Translations under genes and position numbers: made by a program
Shown here: positions 1 to 10,294 of the stretch, one piece after another
Layout: each line of letters starts with the position of its first letter
How positions within the stretch are numbered: position 1 is the first letter of the stretch
Assembly: GCA_029448655.1 (NCBI GenBank)
Contig: JACCLO010000003.1
Location: forward strand, 3,906,001 to 3,970,000
Source of the DNA: Wolfiporia cocos
Lineage: Eukaryota; Basidiomycota; Agaricomycetes; Polyporales; Phaeolaceae
Length of the DNA: 64,000 nt
Reading direction: 5' to 3'
Notes under the pieces: generated by a model
Told to the model about the DNA's origin: nothing
The model's database searches: none
What the model saw: only the letters and a program-made list of their open reading frames with translations

Positions 1-286
1 TGTTTATGGATGCATACCGCAAGGGACTCTCTGGCTCCCAAGCAGCTTGGGCGGTGACCATGGTCGTAGAGTGACCCCAGAAGGTGTCTCGGCCAAGCTA
101 GACAATGTAACATAGATTGAATCCTTTCATGCCCAGGACAGCACGTGTACTCTGTTTTTGTAATTTACATATCATGTAATAGACAAGTCCTGATCATGCC
201 GGATTAGTCTGCGGCACGTGGATGTCACGGTGTGACACCCCCTGGTTGAGTATGACTTGGGTCTATCTTACCACAGGTAGCAAAGA
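1..286. other. Left edge, no gene seen
   Basis: I see no coding region, RNA gene or repeat that I can support here. The stretch lies downstream of the degraded 3' end of F-box copy 1, which reads on the minus strand. Confidence 0.5.
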
Positions 287-2101
287 TCAGGTGCTCTTAT
301 GCATGTTTTTCAAAGTTGCCTCATTGAGCATTAGAGTAGTCATGATGCATAAAATTGCCCCTAGGGTACACGGCAGCTGTATATATATATACATGAAGGA
401 AGGTGCCCCAGATGCATTTACAGTGTCTCCCAAGATGCATCTCCGGCACTGAAGTCCCTCGATAAGGAGGGATGATAGCATGGATGAGCGTACATCCGAG
501 TCAATCCACAGCGTCGTGAGCGTAGGGACGCGCACAAGGATGTCAAACCATTGAGCCTCTTCTAGAGGGAATGAGATAAATGTCAGGTGAAGATGATGCA
601 ACGATGTAAAGGACAGATGACCAAAGGGAGCGTCCTTCAACACAGTGGCCACTGGCTGTGCCGTGTCCCACTTCGCTTCAAGTAAACCTGATCTCATTGG
701 TCGTAGAGCGACATCGCGGGACCATGGTCTGCGATGAACGGTCAAGGACAACGTCTCGATTGTAGAGATGATCTTTTGCAGCGACGGGCAAAGCTCGCCA
801 AAGTCAGCACGTAAGTCCGATAAAGACGGACAATCGTCGAAAAGCAGCTTGACATTGGTCGATGCACGGAACACTGGAGCACCCAGCAGTTCGATGTGCA
901 TTAGGTATGTTTCTCCCCCAACGGTTAGCCGACGTAGGCTAGAAGGTGCGCACGAGACTCAAGGTAGGAGGGCGGAGGGGGGTATTAACGGTAGAACCGG
1001 GGAGCTATAGCAGGTTCAACGGTCTCAGTTGCAGGTATGATAACGAGCCTAGTATATTATGTACCTATAGCAGGTGCAACTATGGTACTGTCGTTAGCAT
1101 GTACATATGCGTAGCAAATGATCTATGGACTTACCGGTCTCAGTTGCAGGTATGATAACGAGCAACTGAGACCGGCGCAAAGTGCAAAGTTTTGTGGACG
1201 GTGATCTGCCAATCAAGTACAAACAACAGGATGGAACTCCGCATGCCAAAGATGGCATGCGGGCGCATCAGCGCCTCGACTCCGATAGCACGAGGCTATC
1301 GGCGGGCGGTGGCAGTGCTTGCCCGTCAACAGGGGGGTCTCGGGTGGATGTGGTATCGGAGAGCAACAGCTGCTCCAAATGCAGTTCTTCGATGTTAGAA
1401 TTATGCCGTACAGTTTTTAGAAGCAATCTCGTCGGCAACACTTCAACGTCCTTGAGAATGAGCGATGTGAGGCCAGTACAGTTCGGAAGGCTCAGGTAGA
1501 ACCTGTGAACTGAAAGTTCGCGTAATGTCGGATTATCCCCACCGAGAATCGGTTCGTCGAGTTCATGCTCGAAGCCTCCAAATGGGGTACTGATGCGTAG
1601 AGATTGCAACTGTGGCATCCGGGTTTCCTTCAGACGAACCCAGAACGCATACCATTCATCACCGTCAATGTTATAGAGCGCTACTTGATATAGCCGGCGA
1701 GCTTCGGCCGCAACGATGTCGACTACGAGCCCAATGAGGGCTGTAAGCATTGTCAGAGAGGAGGCTTACTTGGTATCCGTAACATTCCAACTTTCGTACA
1801 AATTATCATAATCGAGTTTAGCCCGTCCGTAATACGTCAAGCGCAACGGAAGACCAGACGATCGCGAGAGCAGCTCTGGGAGCAGATTCTGATTGATTGG
1901 ACGTGCAAAGCGAATACACGTCCAAAGCCATGGAGCAGCGAGCGCGAGATTGCGCCAGCGGGCGCAGACGTGCGTGACGGCGAGCACGGAGGTGCGGCTC
2001 TGAAGTGATCTTTTGGACAGAACTGGTGCTTCCGAGACCACAAGATGGAGCATCTTGTACAAGCAGTCGTCATTGAGAGTGTGGATAAGGGCGACTGACA
2101 T
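287..2101 (-). pseudogene. F-box/LRR-like protein, copy 1 (interrupted, likely pseudogene)
   Basis: Three minus-strand open pieces read as one gene. The first, 2101-1766, has an F-box-like start (DDCLYKML, later THVCARWRNLALAAPWLW), the pattern of fungal F-box proteins that recruit targets to SCF ubiquitin ligases. The second, 1750-1268, and third, 901 to about 450, have leucine-rich segments such as MPQLQSLRIS and IETLSLTV. All three align by eye to copy 2 (3606-6033). The N-terminal pieces may be joined by a short intron near 1780-1750, but no clean in-frame junction was found. Between 901 and 1268 the frame is broken by a copia-like LTR remnant. After the segment corresponding to copy 2's SMLSSLLV (about 460) similarity to copy 2 stops, so the C-terminus is lost or replaced. 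The target of such F-box proteins is usually unknown. Family call fairly sure; loss of function is inferred. Confidence 0.6.
988..1228 (+). mobile_element. Diverged copia-type LTR remnant inside F-box copy 1
   Basis: The motif GTCTCAGTTGCAGGTATGAT occurs at about 1021 and again at about 1138. The second copy continues to form a 12-bp stem (GGTCTCAGTTGC with GCAACTGAGACC). Order and spacing of blocks follow the LTR of copia D (28160-28468): a GTAGAACC start, two copies of a CTCAG-GCAGG-GGTATAACGA-like hairpin, and an AACAACA end. Borders are approximate and no target-site duplication was found. It splits the leucine-rich part of the F-box gene. Confidence 0.45.
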
Positions 2102-2167
2102 CTTGTGATATGCATATGAAAGGGCAGTACACTTAGATGTTTCCTATTACGGTCGCGCGGTTGTGCA

Positions 2168-3121
2168 TAGTGTTGCCGAAGTTCAGTTCAGAACCAAGGT
2201 TCAGAACCTGAACCGCCTGAACCGAACCTAGGTTCAGGTTCAGTCCAGGTCCGGTTCAGGGTAGGACATCAAGGTTCGGTTCTTGGTTCAGGGGGGCCAT
2301 GGGTACCCTTGAACCAGGTTCGAACTGGACTGAACCTTGAACCACTTAGCATTAACATATTATGTGTAGTCACTGGTGGATAAGCATATATTATGATTAT
2401 GTTCTTGCCATCTTTGCTATAGTGTTGTTGCAGTAAGTTATGTACAGCTGGCTTCACCATAGCAAGCATCAACACTCATATCCTGTAGTCTCCCAATATG
2501 GCAAGGGCTCAACCCCATGTTGGGATTACCATGCTTTCTGTGGCATTGGGCTGCATTTGTTGCTGTCAGATGAAGTAAGAAATGTAGAAGATAATATTTC
2601 ACTTCGTATCCATGATCCTAGGTTATATACAGAGTTGTCTAAGAATGTTTTGTTATTGAGCTTTGCCTCAGGCTAACTCACACTCATGAACTCTGATTAC
2701 TGAACTGCTCAAATTGGCTGCCTTGGGTGATTGTTATGCATCAAAAAGTTATGTTTACCACTCTAATCAAGACTAAGAGCCACATTGGAATGCAGCAGCC
2801 CAATAGACACCAAATGGAGGCACTGCAGAACTTGAGGTGTGGTTACTTTAGTGGGTTAATAGTGCCGGGAATGAGGTAGACAATTGGTATACATAGAAAG
2901 GTACACAAAGTTGGTGTCCAAATTATTATTTTTTGCACTCTATAAAAGCAAGTAACCTAGCGGTTCGAACCTAGTTCGAACCATGAACCGAACCTGATGA
3001 ACCGGTTCAGCAGGTTCAGTCCAGGTCCAGGTTCAGGTTCAGGCTCCCTGCAGTTGGTTCGGTTCTAGGTTCAGCCCTAGACCCCCCTGAACCTGAACCG
3101 AACTGAACTTCGGCAACACTA
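2168..3121. mobile_element. Non-autonomous hAT-type element with GGTTCAGG-rich ends
   Basis: The 954-bp element has terminal inverted repeats starting TAGTGTTGCCGAAGTTCAG and is flanked by a perfect 8-bp duplication, GTTGTGCA, at 2160-2167 and 3122-3129. An 8-bp duplication and these termini are typical of hAT elements. The subterminal 170 bp at each end are dense in GAACC/GGTTC repeats, presumably transposase binding sites. No transposase is encoded, so it would depend on one elsewhere. It lies about 65 bp upstream of the F-box copy 1 start codon (2101), within the likely promoter. It is similar in design to the element at 20317-20930. Confidence 0.85.
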
Positions 3122-3129
3122 GTTGTGCA

Positions 3130-3605
3130 TAAGAAATGAGTGGCGTTGCGAGTGCGAGATCCGTTATGTAGAAGCGTAGTTCAATCTTCGATATCAATAC
3201 TAGCAATAGGAAGTGCAGAAGATGAAGAGAGAACTACGAGTATTCGCTGAGGCTTAGGTTGTAAGTCAGCTTGGAGATATGCGTTTGCATTACTTAAGGC
3301 GCACATAGCGTTTCACCGGGATAGATCACGACCGTGAAATGTTCGACGCTAAGCATCAAATATTCATTCGAATACTACGGCTGGACTCCTTCTGCACAAT
3401 GGACCACTATGCGTATTATCTGATGCTAGTGGCAGAGCTGGCAGAGAATGCGGGAATTGCAAGTAATAATTGTTTGAAACGATGAGCAGATTGTCTACAA
3501 GTGATTTCTGACACGTCGGAAAGAATGAAAACCGTGTCACTCAACAAAGCGTGCCCGCTGAGAGACCATGAAACTAGCGGAAGACGGAGATATGGGACGA
3601 AGTGG
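3130..3605. other. Intergenic between F-box copies
   Basis: No supported gene. It is bordered on the left by the 8-bp duplication of the hAT-type element and on the right by the 3' end of F-box copy 2. It may include the original upstream region of copy 1, displaced by the insertion. Confidence 0.4.
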
Positions 3606-6033
3606 TCAACCACTGATAGATAGATTACCGGCACTGGATTGATTGAACACTTCATGACCGTGGCCAGATGTCACACCTGCAATGCATGTCGGCAGATTCA
3701 AGTGGTAGAGCTTTCTTGCGACATGTCCAGAGGAGGCGCTGCATACCGTTGCCACATCAGTGAATAGGACATAATGCCAAGGGTGATAAATCAAACCATA
3801 ATATTGTATGAGTACGTGCTGCATTAGCTTGCGAAGTTGTTCTAAGGAGCCTGCAGGAAATTCTTCCGGGCCCCGCGCCTGTACAGCGAGCACCAACCTA
3901 CGAAGACGCACTGTCTGCCAAATCGTCGAGGAAAAGCACGTCACAGCATCTTGAATAAGAGAGGGGTCGACGCTGGAGACGACCATCAATTCCTCGAGCA
4001 TCGGGCACACGTGTTCTCCTGTATCCGTAGTCTGTTGCAAGACTACAAGAAGGGATGATAGCATTTCCGAGCAGATATCAACGTTCAATGTCGTGAGCGT
4101 AGGGACGCGCGTGAGGACGTCGAGCCATTGCGTTGTCTCCATCGGAAAACCGATCGATGTCAAATGGAGAAGGCGCAAGGAGGGGAAGGACAGAATGGCA
4201 AACGCAATCGCCTGTAACGTAGTCCCGAGCGAATCGTGGGTCCATCGCGCTTTGAATAAATTTGGACCGCTTGACTGCAATGTGACAATACCGACAGGAG
4301 TGTACCATATGCAACGGAGGGTCAATGACAGGACCTCGATGGACGAAACATGATTTTGCAAAGATGGGCAATAGTCAATGTGTCGATCAGTCAAAGGGGG
4401 ACAGGACTCAAAGAACGGTCGGACCCGGGTCGATGTCGGGAATGCAAGCGGGCTGAGCAGCTCAATGGGTACGTAGGTGGATTCACTTTTGATTGTTAGA
4501 TCGCGTAGTCCGGGAAGATGCAGCCGATTGGGAGGTCGAGGAGGAACCCTATTTGAACTCTCCAGAAGGACGTTATCCAGATATAGCTCCTCGATGTTCG
4601 GGTTCTGCCTTAGACTCGGAGTGTCAAGCAGTGTCATTGATGACTTTGGGACTTTGGTAAGGATCAATGCCACGAGGCCAGCACAGCTTGCAAGCCTTAA
4701 GGCTTAAGGGACCGCATTCAAGTGAAAGCTCGCGTAATGCTGGAGTATAGCAGCCGAGGGTCGATAGACTATGTTCACCGGCACAGCATCTGAATTTAAT
4801 TTGCAAAAACTGCAGCTGTGGCATATGGGTTCCATCAAGACCATCGCAGAAGGCGCGCCATTCATCTCTGTCGATGCCATTTAGAGTAAGGCTCCAACCA
4901 TATAATGTATATACCATGTATACATGGTTTTATATATATACTATATACATGTATTTACACATGGCCGAGTACATGGTTTATACATGGTATATTATATGGT
5001 ATATGGTTGTTGTGAATGCATTCATATTAGACCCTCAAATTGTTGTTTTGAATATGTACTTGAGCCAGTTATGTGTCTTACAGATTGTATGGTGCAGTGG
5101 CAATATGAGATTTGGACAATCTGGTGGCCACTGCACAAATGCAAAGATGTTAAGTCATAATTCACACACTCTGCTTACCCTCTCATTTGGCAGAAGGTAA
5201 GATCAGATTTATGTTTATGCTATATATTATCCCACATAGTGATTGCATCATGCATTAGACTCATGTGTAAAAGTTTCCCATCATCTCACACATTGTGCAC
5301 AATTCCTAAGCCATTCCAGCTACTAGTGTGGCTGTTGAATACTGAACACCAATTTGTTTCCTTGCGTCAGCCAAGTGCTGATACCTGTGACATGTTGTTG
5401 AAGGAGGAGACAATCTCCATAGCCATATGGGCAAGGCAACGGCTATGTCAAGACGTCTGAAAAATCTACCATCTGAAAACCATGTAAACCATGTATATAC
5501 TATGTATATACCATGTATATACCATATACCATATATTTACTGATTTCCTGTACATGTATATTATATGGTTGGAGCCTTAATTTAGAGCTAGTTGAGACAG
5601 CCGACCGACTTCAGTTGCAGCAATTTTAACTGTGGGCCTCATGCGAGCGGACATAATGCTTCGTTCTATATTCCATAGAGCATCGGATTCCTTCCGGCCA
5701 CCCATTATACGGAGCAAAATATCGAAGTAGGGACTGCCGGAGGCGCCATGGCCGTGGTATGTCAAGCGGAGGGGCAGAGCGGAGGGGCAGACCAGACGAT
5801 CGAGAGAAAATCTTGGGAAGTAACCTTGGACTGGCCGTCCAAGAGTATTGGATGTATGTCCATAGCCAGGGGGCAGAGAGCGCAAATGTACGCCAGCGAG
5901 CACAGATATGGGTGACCGTTAGGATGGTGATGCGCCTTTCCAGCGACCTTTTGGGGCTGCCGAGAACACAAGGCGGAATATCCCGTATAAGCAGTCATCA
6001 CTGAGGGAATGAATCGATTGGAGCGGTTGACAT
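3606..6033 (-). pseudogene. F-box/LRR-like protein, copy 2, split by a hAT-type element
   Basis: The reading starts at ATG 6033 (MSTAPIDSF) but meets a stop after 11 codons. A one-base shift restores the F-box core (SDDCLYGIF), and further shifts follow, so the 5' part is decayed. Sequence like copy 1 resumes at 5903-5588 (LPLRLTYHGHG, RLSQLALN), is cut by the element 4887-5579, and continues from 4886 (GIDRDEWRAFCDG, MPQLQFLQI). A long open stretch, 4673-3606, carries leucine-rich repeats (NIEELYLDNVLL, LPGLRDLTIK, SIEVLSLTL, PTLTTLNVDI). This copy keeps a longer C-terminus than copy 1. Role by family: substrate adaptor of an SCF ubiquitin ligase, target unknown. The frame breaks and the insertion make it a pseudogene. 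Confidence 0.65.
4887..5579. mobile_element. Non-autonomous hAT-type element in F-box copy 2
   Basis: The 693-bp insertion has inverted ends TAAGGCTCCAACCATATA / TATATGGTTGGAGCCTTA and a perfect 8-bp duplication, ATTTAGAG, at 4879-4886 and 5580-5587. Subterminal DNA is packed with ACCATGTATA-type AT-rich repeats. Internal ORFs are short and show no transposase. Removing the element plus one duplication copy joins LALN to GIDRDEW in the host gene, as in copy 1, so the insertion site is exact. It is a different family from the TAGTG-ended elements at 2168 and 20317. Confidence 0.88.
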
Positions 6034-8426
6034 TTTGTGATGGCGAAGCAGAGCTGAAATTTTGAAGCGCTGAAGAGGTAGCTGGACGGAGAAACATCTC
6101 TGAGAGGTGCGTATCATTGATGGATATCCTCTTATCTGTAGCTAATGATCTGCTGCTGGTGGTCTTAAGAGACCTGAACGTTTGGATAGGATGCACACAA
6201 ATCGTCGCTTAGTCTATGGGATGGAACATTCCGCGCAGAACAGAGCTTCTCCGCCTCTTGACATATACTGTAATTTTTCAATCAAATATATTATCACAAG
6301 TGAGCCTCGGTCAGGATTAGAATGTGGGTCACCCTGGCTGAACTGGTGCCAGGTACATAGGATATAACTCCTAAAAGGTAGTGCGGTCCATGGTATGTAT
6401 CTTAGGACTTCGTTGTTTAAGCCAAGAGCGACAACGAGCAGAGAGTTGAAGGTTGAATTCAGCCACTGGATCCGCTCAACAAGGAAGGGCAGCGCTTCCT
6501 GGATCCTGGGATCCTACCTCACAACCTGACAAGCATTCACCACCAAGTTACATTCAAGGATCAAGACACAAGTTCCTGGTGTGAACGCAAAGGTGCCCAT
6601 CACATCAAAGTTTATTTATTTATTTCCTTTCCTTCTCAAACGAGGTACATTTTCATCTGTTTTTGAACGCGTAGATTTTCGTTGTCCATCTGATTCAGGA
6701 TTCAAAATCCAAGATTCTGAGCTTCCATTCGTACGCGCTTTGCAAAGGAGTCTATATGTCACGCGAAGAATACTCTCGTAAATTGTGTCATCCGAACGGT
6801 ATTTTTCCATTCGTCTCTGCTGATATCTCTCACTGGTCGGTTTACAGAAACCAATAGCATGTCAGGATCAACGGTTCAAAGGCTTACATCAGTGCTGGGC
6901 ACACGAAGATGCTTCAACTCTCGTTAAACGGTGCCAAAACGCTGGATGTACTCGTCAAGCACGCGAACGTGAGCTTCATATGCTGTCTCAACGAATGCAA
7001 CGGGACAATGGGACCGACAACATGACGTGATGTTGGGACTTGAGACATGAGAAGATGTATTCATGCATGATGCAGGAGTCCTGACATTCCGTTCTGATGA
7101 GTGTCGACATCATCACATCGATGATTCTTAACCTGAATGTGTATCAGATGTCACATACTCGGTGGATGAGATGTTGTTAAGAGCGCAGCAATAAGTCTAC
7201 GTCGGCTCAAGTATCCATCAGGTCACCGGTAACGTTGAATGGAAATCGTCATTCAATATTCAGCATTTATTGTTGACGCATTGATGTATGAAGTTTTCTG
7301 GGATAGCAACGCGCGAGTTGTCACGTCTACGTGATCCATTCTGTGTCACAGCAGCACAATTTAACGCTGAGAGTAAATGGCCCATATTTCGATTTATTGA
7401 TTGCTCGCCCTTGGATGGTAGCCGCTGGAGACCAGAATTTGAAGGCAAGAGCGTTCACAAGTCCAGTGTGGCGCTTTTGCTCTTGCGACGATCAGAGGTG
7501 TGTTTCTGCCCTGTGCGCAGCGGTTATGAGTAGCAACCTAAGTCTCTGAACAGGCTGAAGCAGTGGTCCCACTCTGTATATTCCTCTGCTACTTTTCGCT
7601 GCAGCGTCATTAGTATGCAAGCGCTTTATTGAAGATATGCAGCTCACGTTCTCTGCCACAGTTCACGGTATAGGAATGATGCACTCGTCCGGGGTGACGC
7701 AGGTTTTCGAGGCAAATCGAGCTTCTGCCGCTGTCCTTTCCTCAGTCTCCCCTGTGAGTAATACCTCTAGACGTGCCTGCTCCTTTAGGTCCCGTCAACT
7801 ACGCGGAATTATCGCGACTCTGCCAAGTCATCGCATCTTGGGACCTAAAACTGGCCTCGCGTATCGATGCTGTGCGCACGCGAGGCCGCTACCTCTCCCT
7901 TCATTGATATTTGCAATGCTTCCATATTGTCCGATGTACTACACAAGAAATTGTGCTTGAGGTAACTCTGGCCTGCGCTGCAAGATGTTGACGACTGATT
8001 CCGGCAGTAGACTTGGACAATGCCAAGTGCTTGCGACATCGACTGTTTCGAGTTTCCACTGCGGACATGTTCGTCATATTGGCGATCTGACCTATGCTCA
8101 AACAGTCGATGACGGAAGGTTTGAACCAGGGAAGACATGGCATGGCTCGGACATTGCACTTTTGCTGACCTTGGAATTACGGCTCAGGGGAAAGACAAAC
8201 TGGACCTCACACGAAGTGATAACGAACCACGGACATGAACTGATATCGAGGTCTCCCATGATCCTGGTTCCGACTGCCATCTGTTGCGCAACCACATCAT
8301 CGGTCGCGTGTTGTACCCCAAGGCGCTTAAAGACAATGGTCTGCCTATTCAGATCTCTGACTGTTCCGCATCCAGTCTGCATCCTTCCTCATCCGAGCCA
8401 GCATCACAGCCCACGCACTGGATTAT
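6034..8426. other. Unassigned region between F-box copy 2 and the P450 relic
   Basis: Only short, mutually overlapping open frames occur (up to about 230 codons, the longest running into the P450 exon in another frame). I recognise none of them. There is a run of TTTATT near 6612-6625 but no clear repeat or RNA gene. It could hold an unrecognised decayed gene at 7260-7960. Confidence 0.35.
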
Positions 8427-10294
8427 ATGTGCATGCCCACATTCTGGCTCGCCTTAATTCCTGCCGTCTTGACAACGGTATATATCGTACCACATCTCTT
8501 CGACCCACTGGGACTCCGCACATTCACTGGTCCTATCTTTGCCAGTTCACCAGTGGCTGGTTGCCGTGGGTCATTAGCCAGAATTGCTGGTTTGTGACCG
8601 TCGATAGTCTGTACAGGATGTATGGTGAGTGCTGCAGATCGTTGTTGACTTTTTCTTGTCGAGATGAGAGTTTGATATGATATTGCATAGGAATATTCGT
8701 GTGTTTGTCACCTAATCACATTTCGATCGTCCACCCTGTCGCGCTCCCTGCTGTGTACGGTCATTCGTCAGGTGCCCTGAAAGCGCCGTTTTACGATGCC
8801 TTCGCGAGCTTCAAGACGCGAAACATGTTCAATACTCTCTCGCGCACTGAGCACACCAGGAAGCGGCGGATCGAGTCGCAAATATTCTCTCAGCAGAGTG
8901 TGCGCGAGCTAGAAGGTACTGCACGTGTGCATCACATCGACCTGGTCAGCCAGTGGGACAAATTATACTCGTATGTGAAACGGGCGGAGAGTGGTGCTGC
9001 GAGAGAAGGTACGCTAGGTAAGTGCGCTTGGAAGGTGAAAGATGGCTGTGTCTGGTTCGATTGCATGCCTTGTGAGTTGGTAATGTTATATGCCTTTGAG
9101 GGCACCATACTAACAATCATCGCGATATTGCAGGGTTCAATTACTGGTCATTTGATACCATTGGTGAGCTTCTGGGCCCACATTGTTGCTGTCCACGTCC
9201 TCGCGTCACTGACACTGTGCAATCAGGCGACCTTGCTTTTGGTGATCCGTTCGGGATGATTCTTGCTGCGAAAGACACAGCCCGGAGTGCTAAATCAGTC
9301 AAGGCGAGCCTAGCGACGTTCAGTATCTCTTCTAATACGAAAAAGTTCGCCTTTAAAATGGAAGAGCTACCCGTCACAAAGATAATAGGCCAACGTGGGG
9401 AACTTATTGCGATGCTTGGATGGCTCCCGGAGTATGTGAGGCCTATCATCTTGATGATGCCTGGCTTCCGTAGCAATCTGCAGGCCATTCCTAAGGTGGC
9501 TGGTTCAGCAGTGACTGCTGTCGCCAAGCGGATGAATATGCCGATGCGCACGCAGACATGCTGAACAGGTTGCTGGATGCCCGTGATGAGAATGGGGAAC
9601 CCATGAGCCCCGAGGAATTGAGCTCTGAGGCGTCCCTGATCATCGTAGCCGGAGCTATTACTGTTTCCAAGTGAGTGATTCTGAATCGCTAAGGTCTCTT
9701 GACATCCACCATAACCACATGGTACCCTAGCACGTCGTGCGCGATCACATACTACCTTGCTCGCGATCAACGAGTGCAAGCGGAGCTTCAGGCAGAGCTC
9801 GATGATGCACTGAAGGCGGACGATTCAATAGTCGCGCCTCACGATGCGATTAAACACCTACCATACCTTGACGCCGTGGTGAACGAGGGACTCCGGCTGG
9901 ATTCCCCTGTCGGTGCAGGACTGCCCTGCGTTGTGTGCCCGACGGCGGCATGACTGTGCTCGGCCACGCCTTCAAGGAAGGCACCTGGATCAGCGTACCT
10001 ACGGGGAGAGAATGCTAGTGAGTTCTATCCGGAGCGCTAGATCGAACCTAGCGGAGATCAGAAGAAAGCGATGCTCGATGCGTTCGTGCCGTTCTCCATC
10101 GGTCCTAGGTGAGTCGTGCTTGAGCTTTAGAAGTAACCGTGGACAGCTGACTGCATCTTCCAGAGCATGCATCGGCTGCAACCTTGCATCGATGCAGCTT
10201 CACACCGTCCTCGCGACGCTGTTCCATCGCTTTAATGTTGTCCTTGAATCTGATGACCCCGTACGTCATCCGACAATGTATCAAAGTCTGTACG
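8427..10294 (+). pseudogene. Cytochrome P450 monooxygenase relic (benzoate 4-monooxygenase-like)
   Basis: Starting at ATG 8427 or 8433, the reading gives a membrane anchor (WLALIPAVLTTVYIV) and then a typical P450 N-domain ([31 protein letters not shown]). The order continues with [18 protein letters not shown], the ExxR helix as EGLR near 9885, and the heme motif FSIGPR/ACIG split by an intron (about 10116-10163). Short GT-AG introns fit at about 8616-8690, 9070-9132, 9164-9226 and 9671-9730. Lesions: a frame change near 8545; another near 9535; one near 9935; loss of sequence near 10010; a TAG at 10038-10040 where family members have W after PER; and AGAIT in place of the AG-D/E-TT oxygen-activation motif. 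The C-terminal exon is not found. By family it was an ER-anchored heme monooxygenase. Its exact CYP family is uncertain; WxGDLAFG-type text suggests CYP53-like. Confidence 0.8.

Noticed and set aside
2168..3121. GGTTCGAACC words resembling a tRNA B box
   Set aside because: They belong to subterminal repeats of a hAT-type element; no A box, anticodon or cloverleaf is present.
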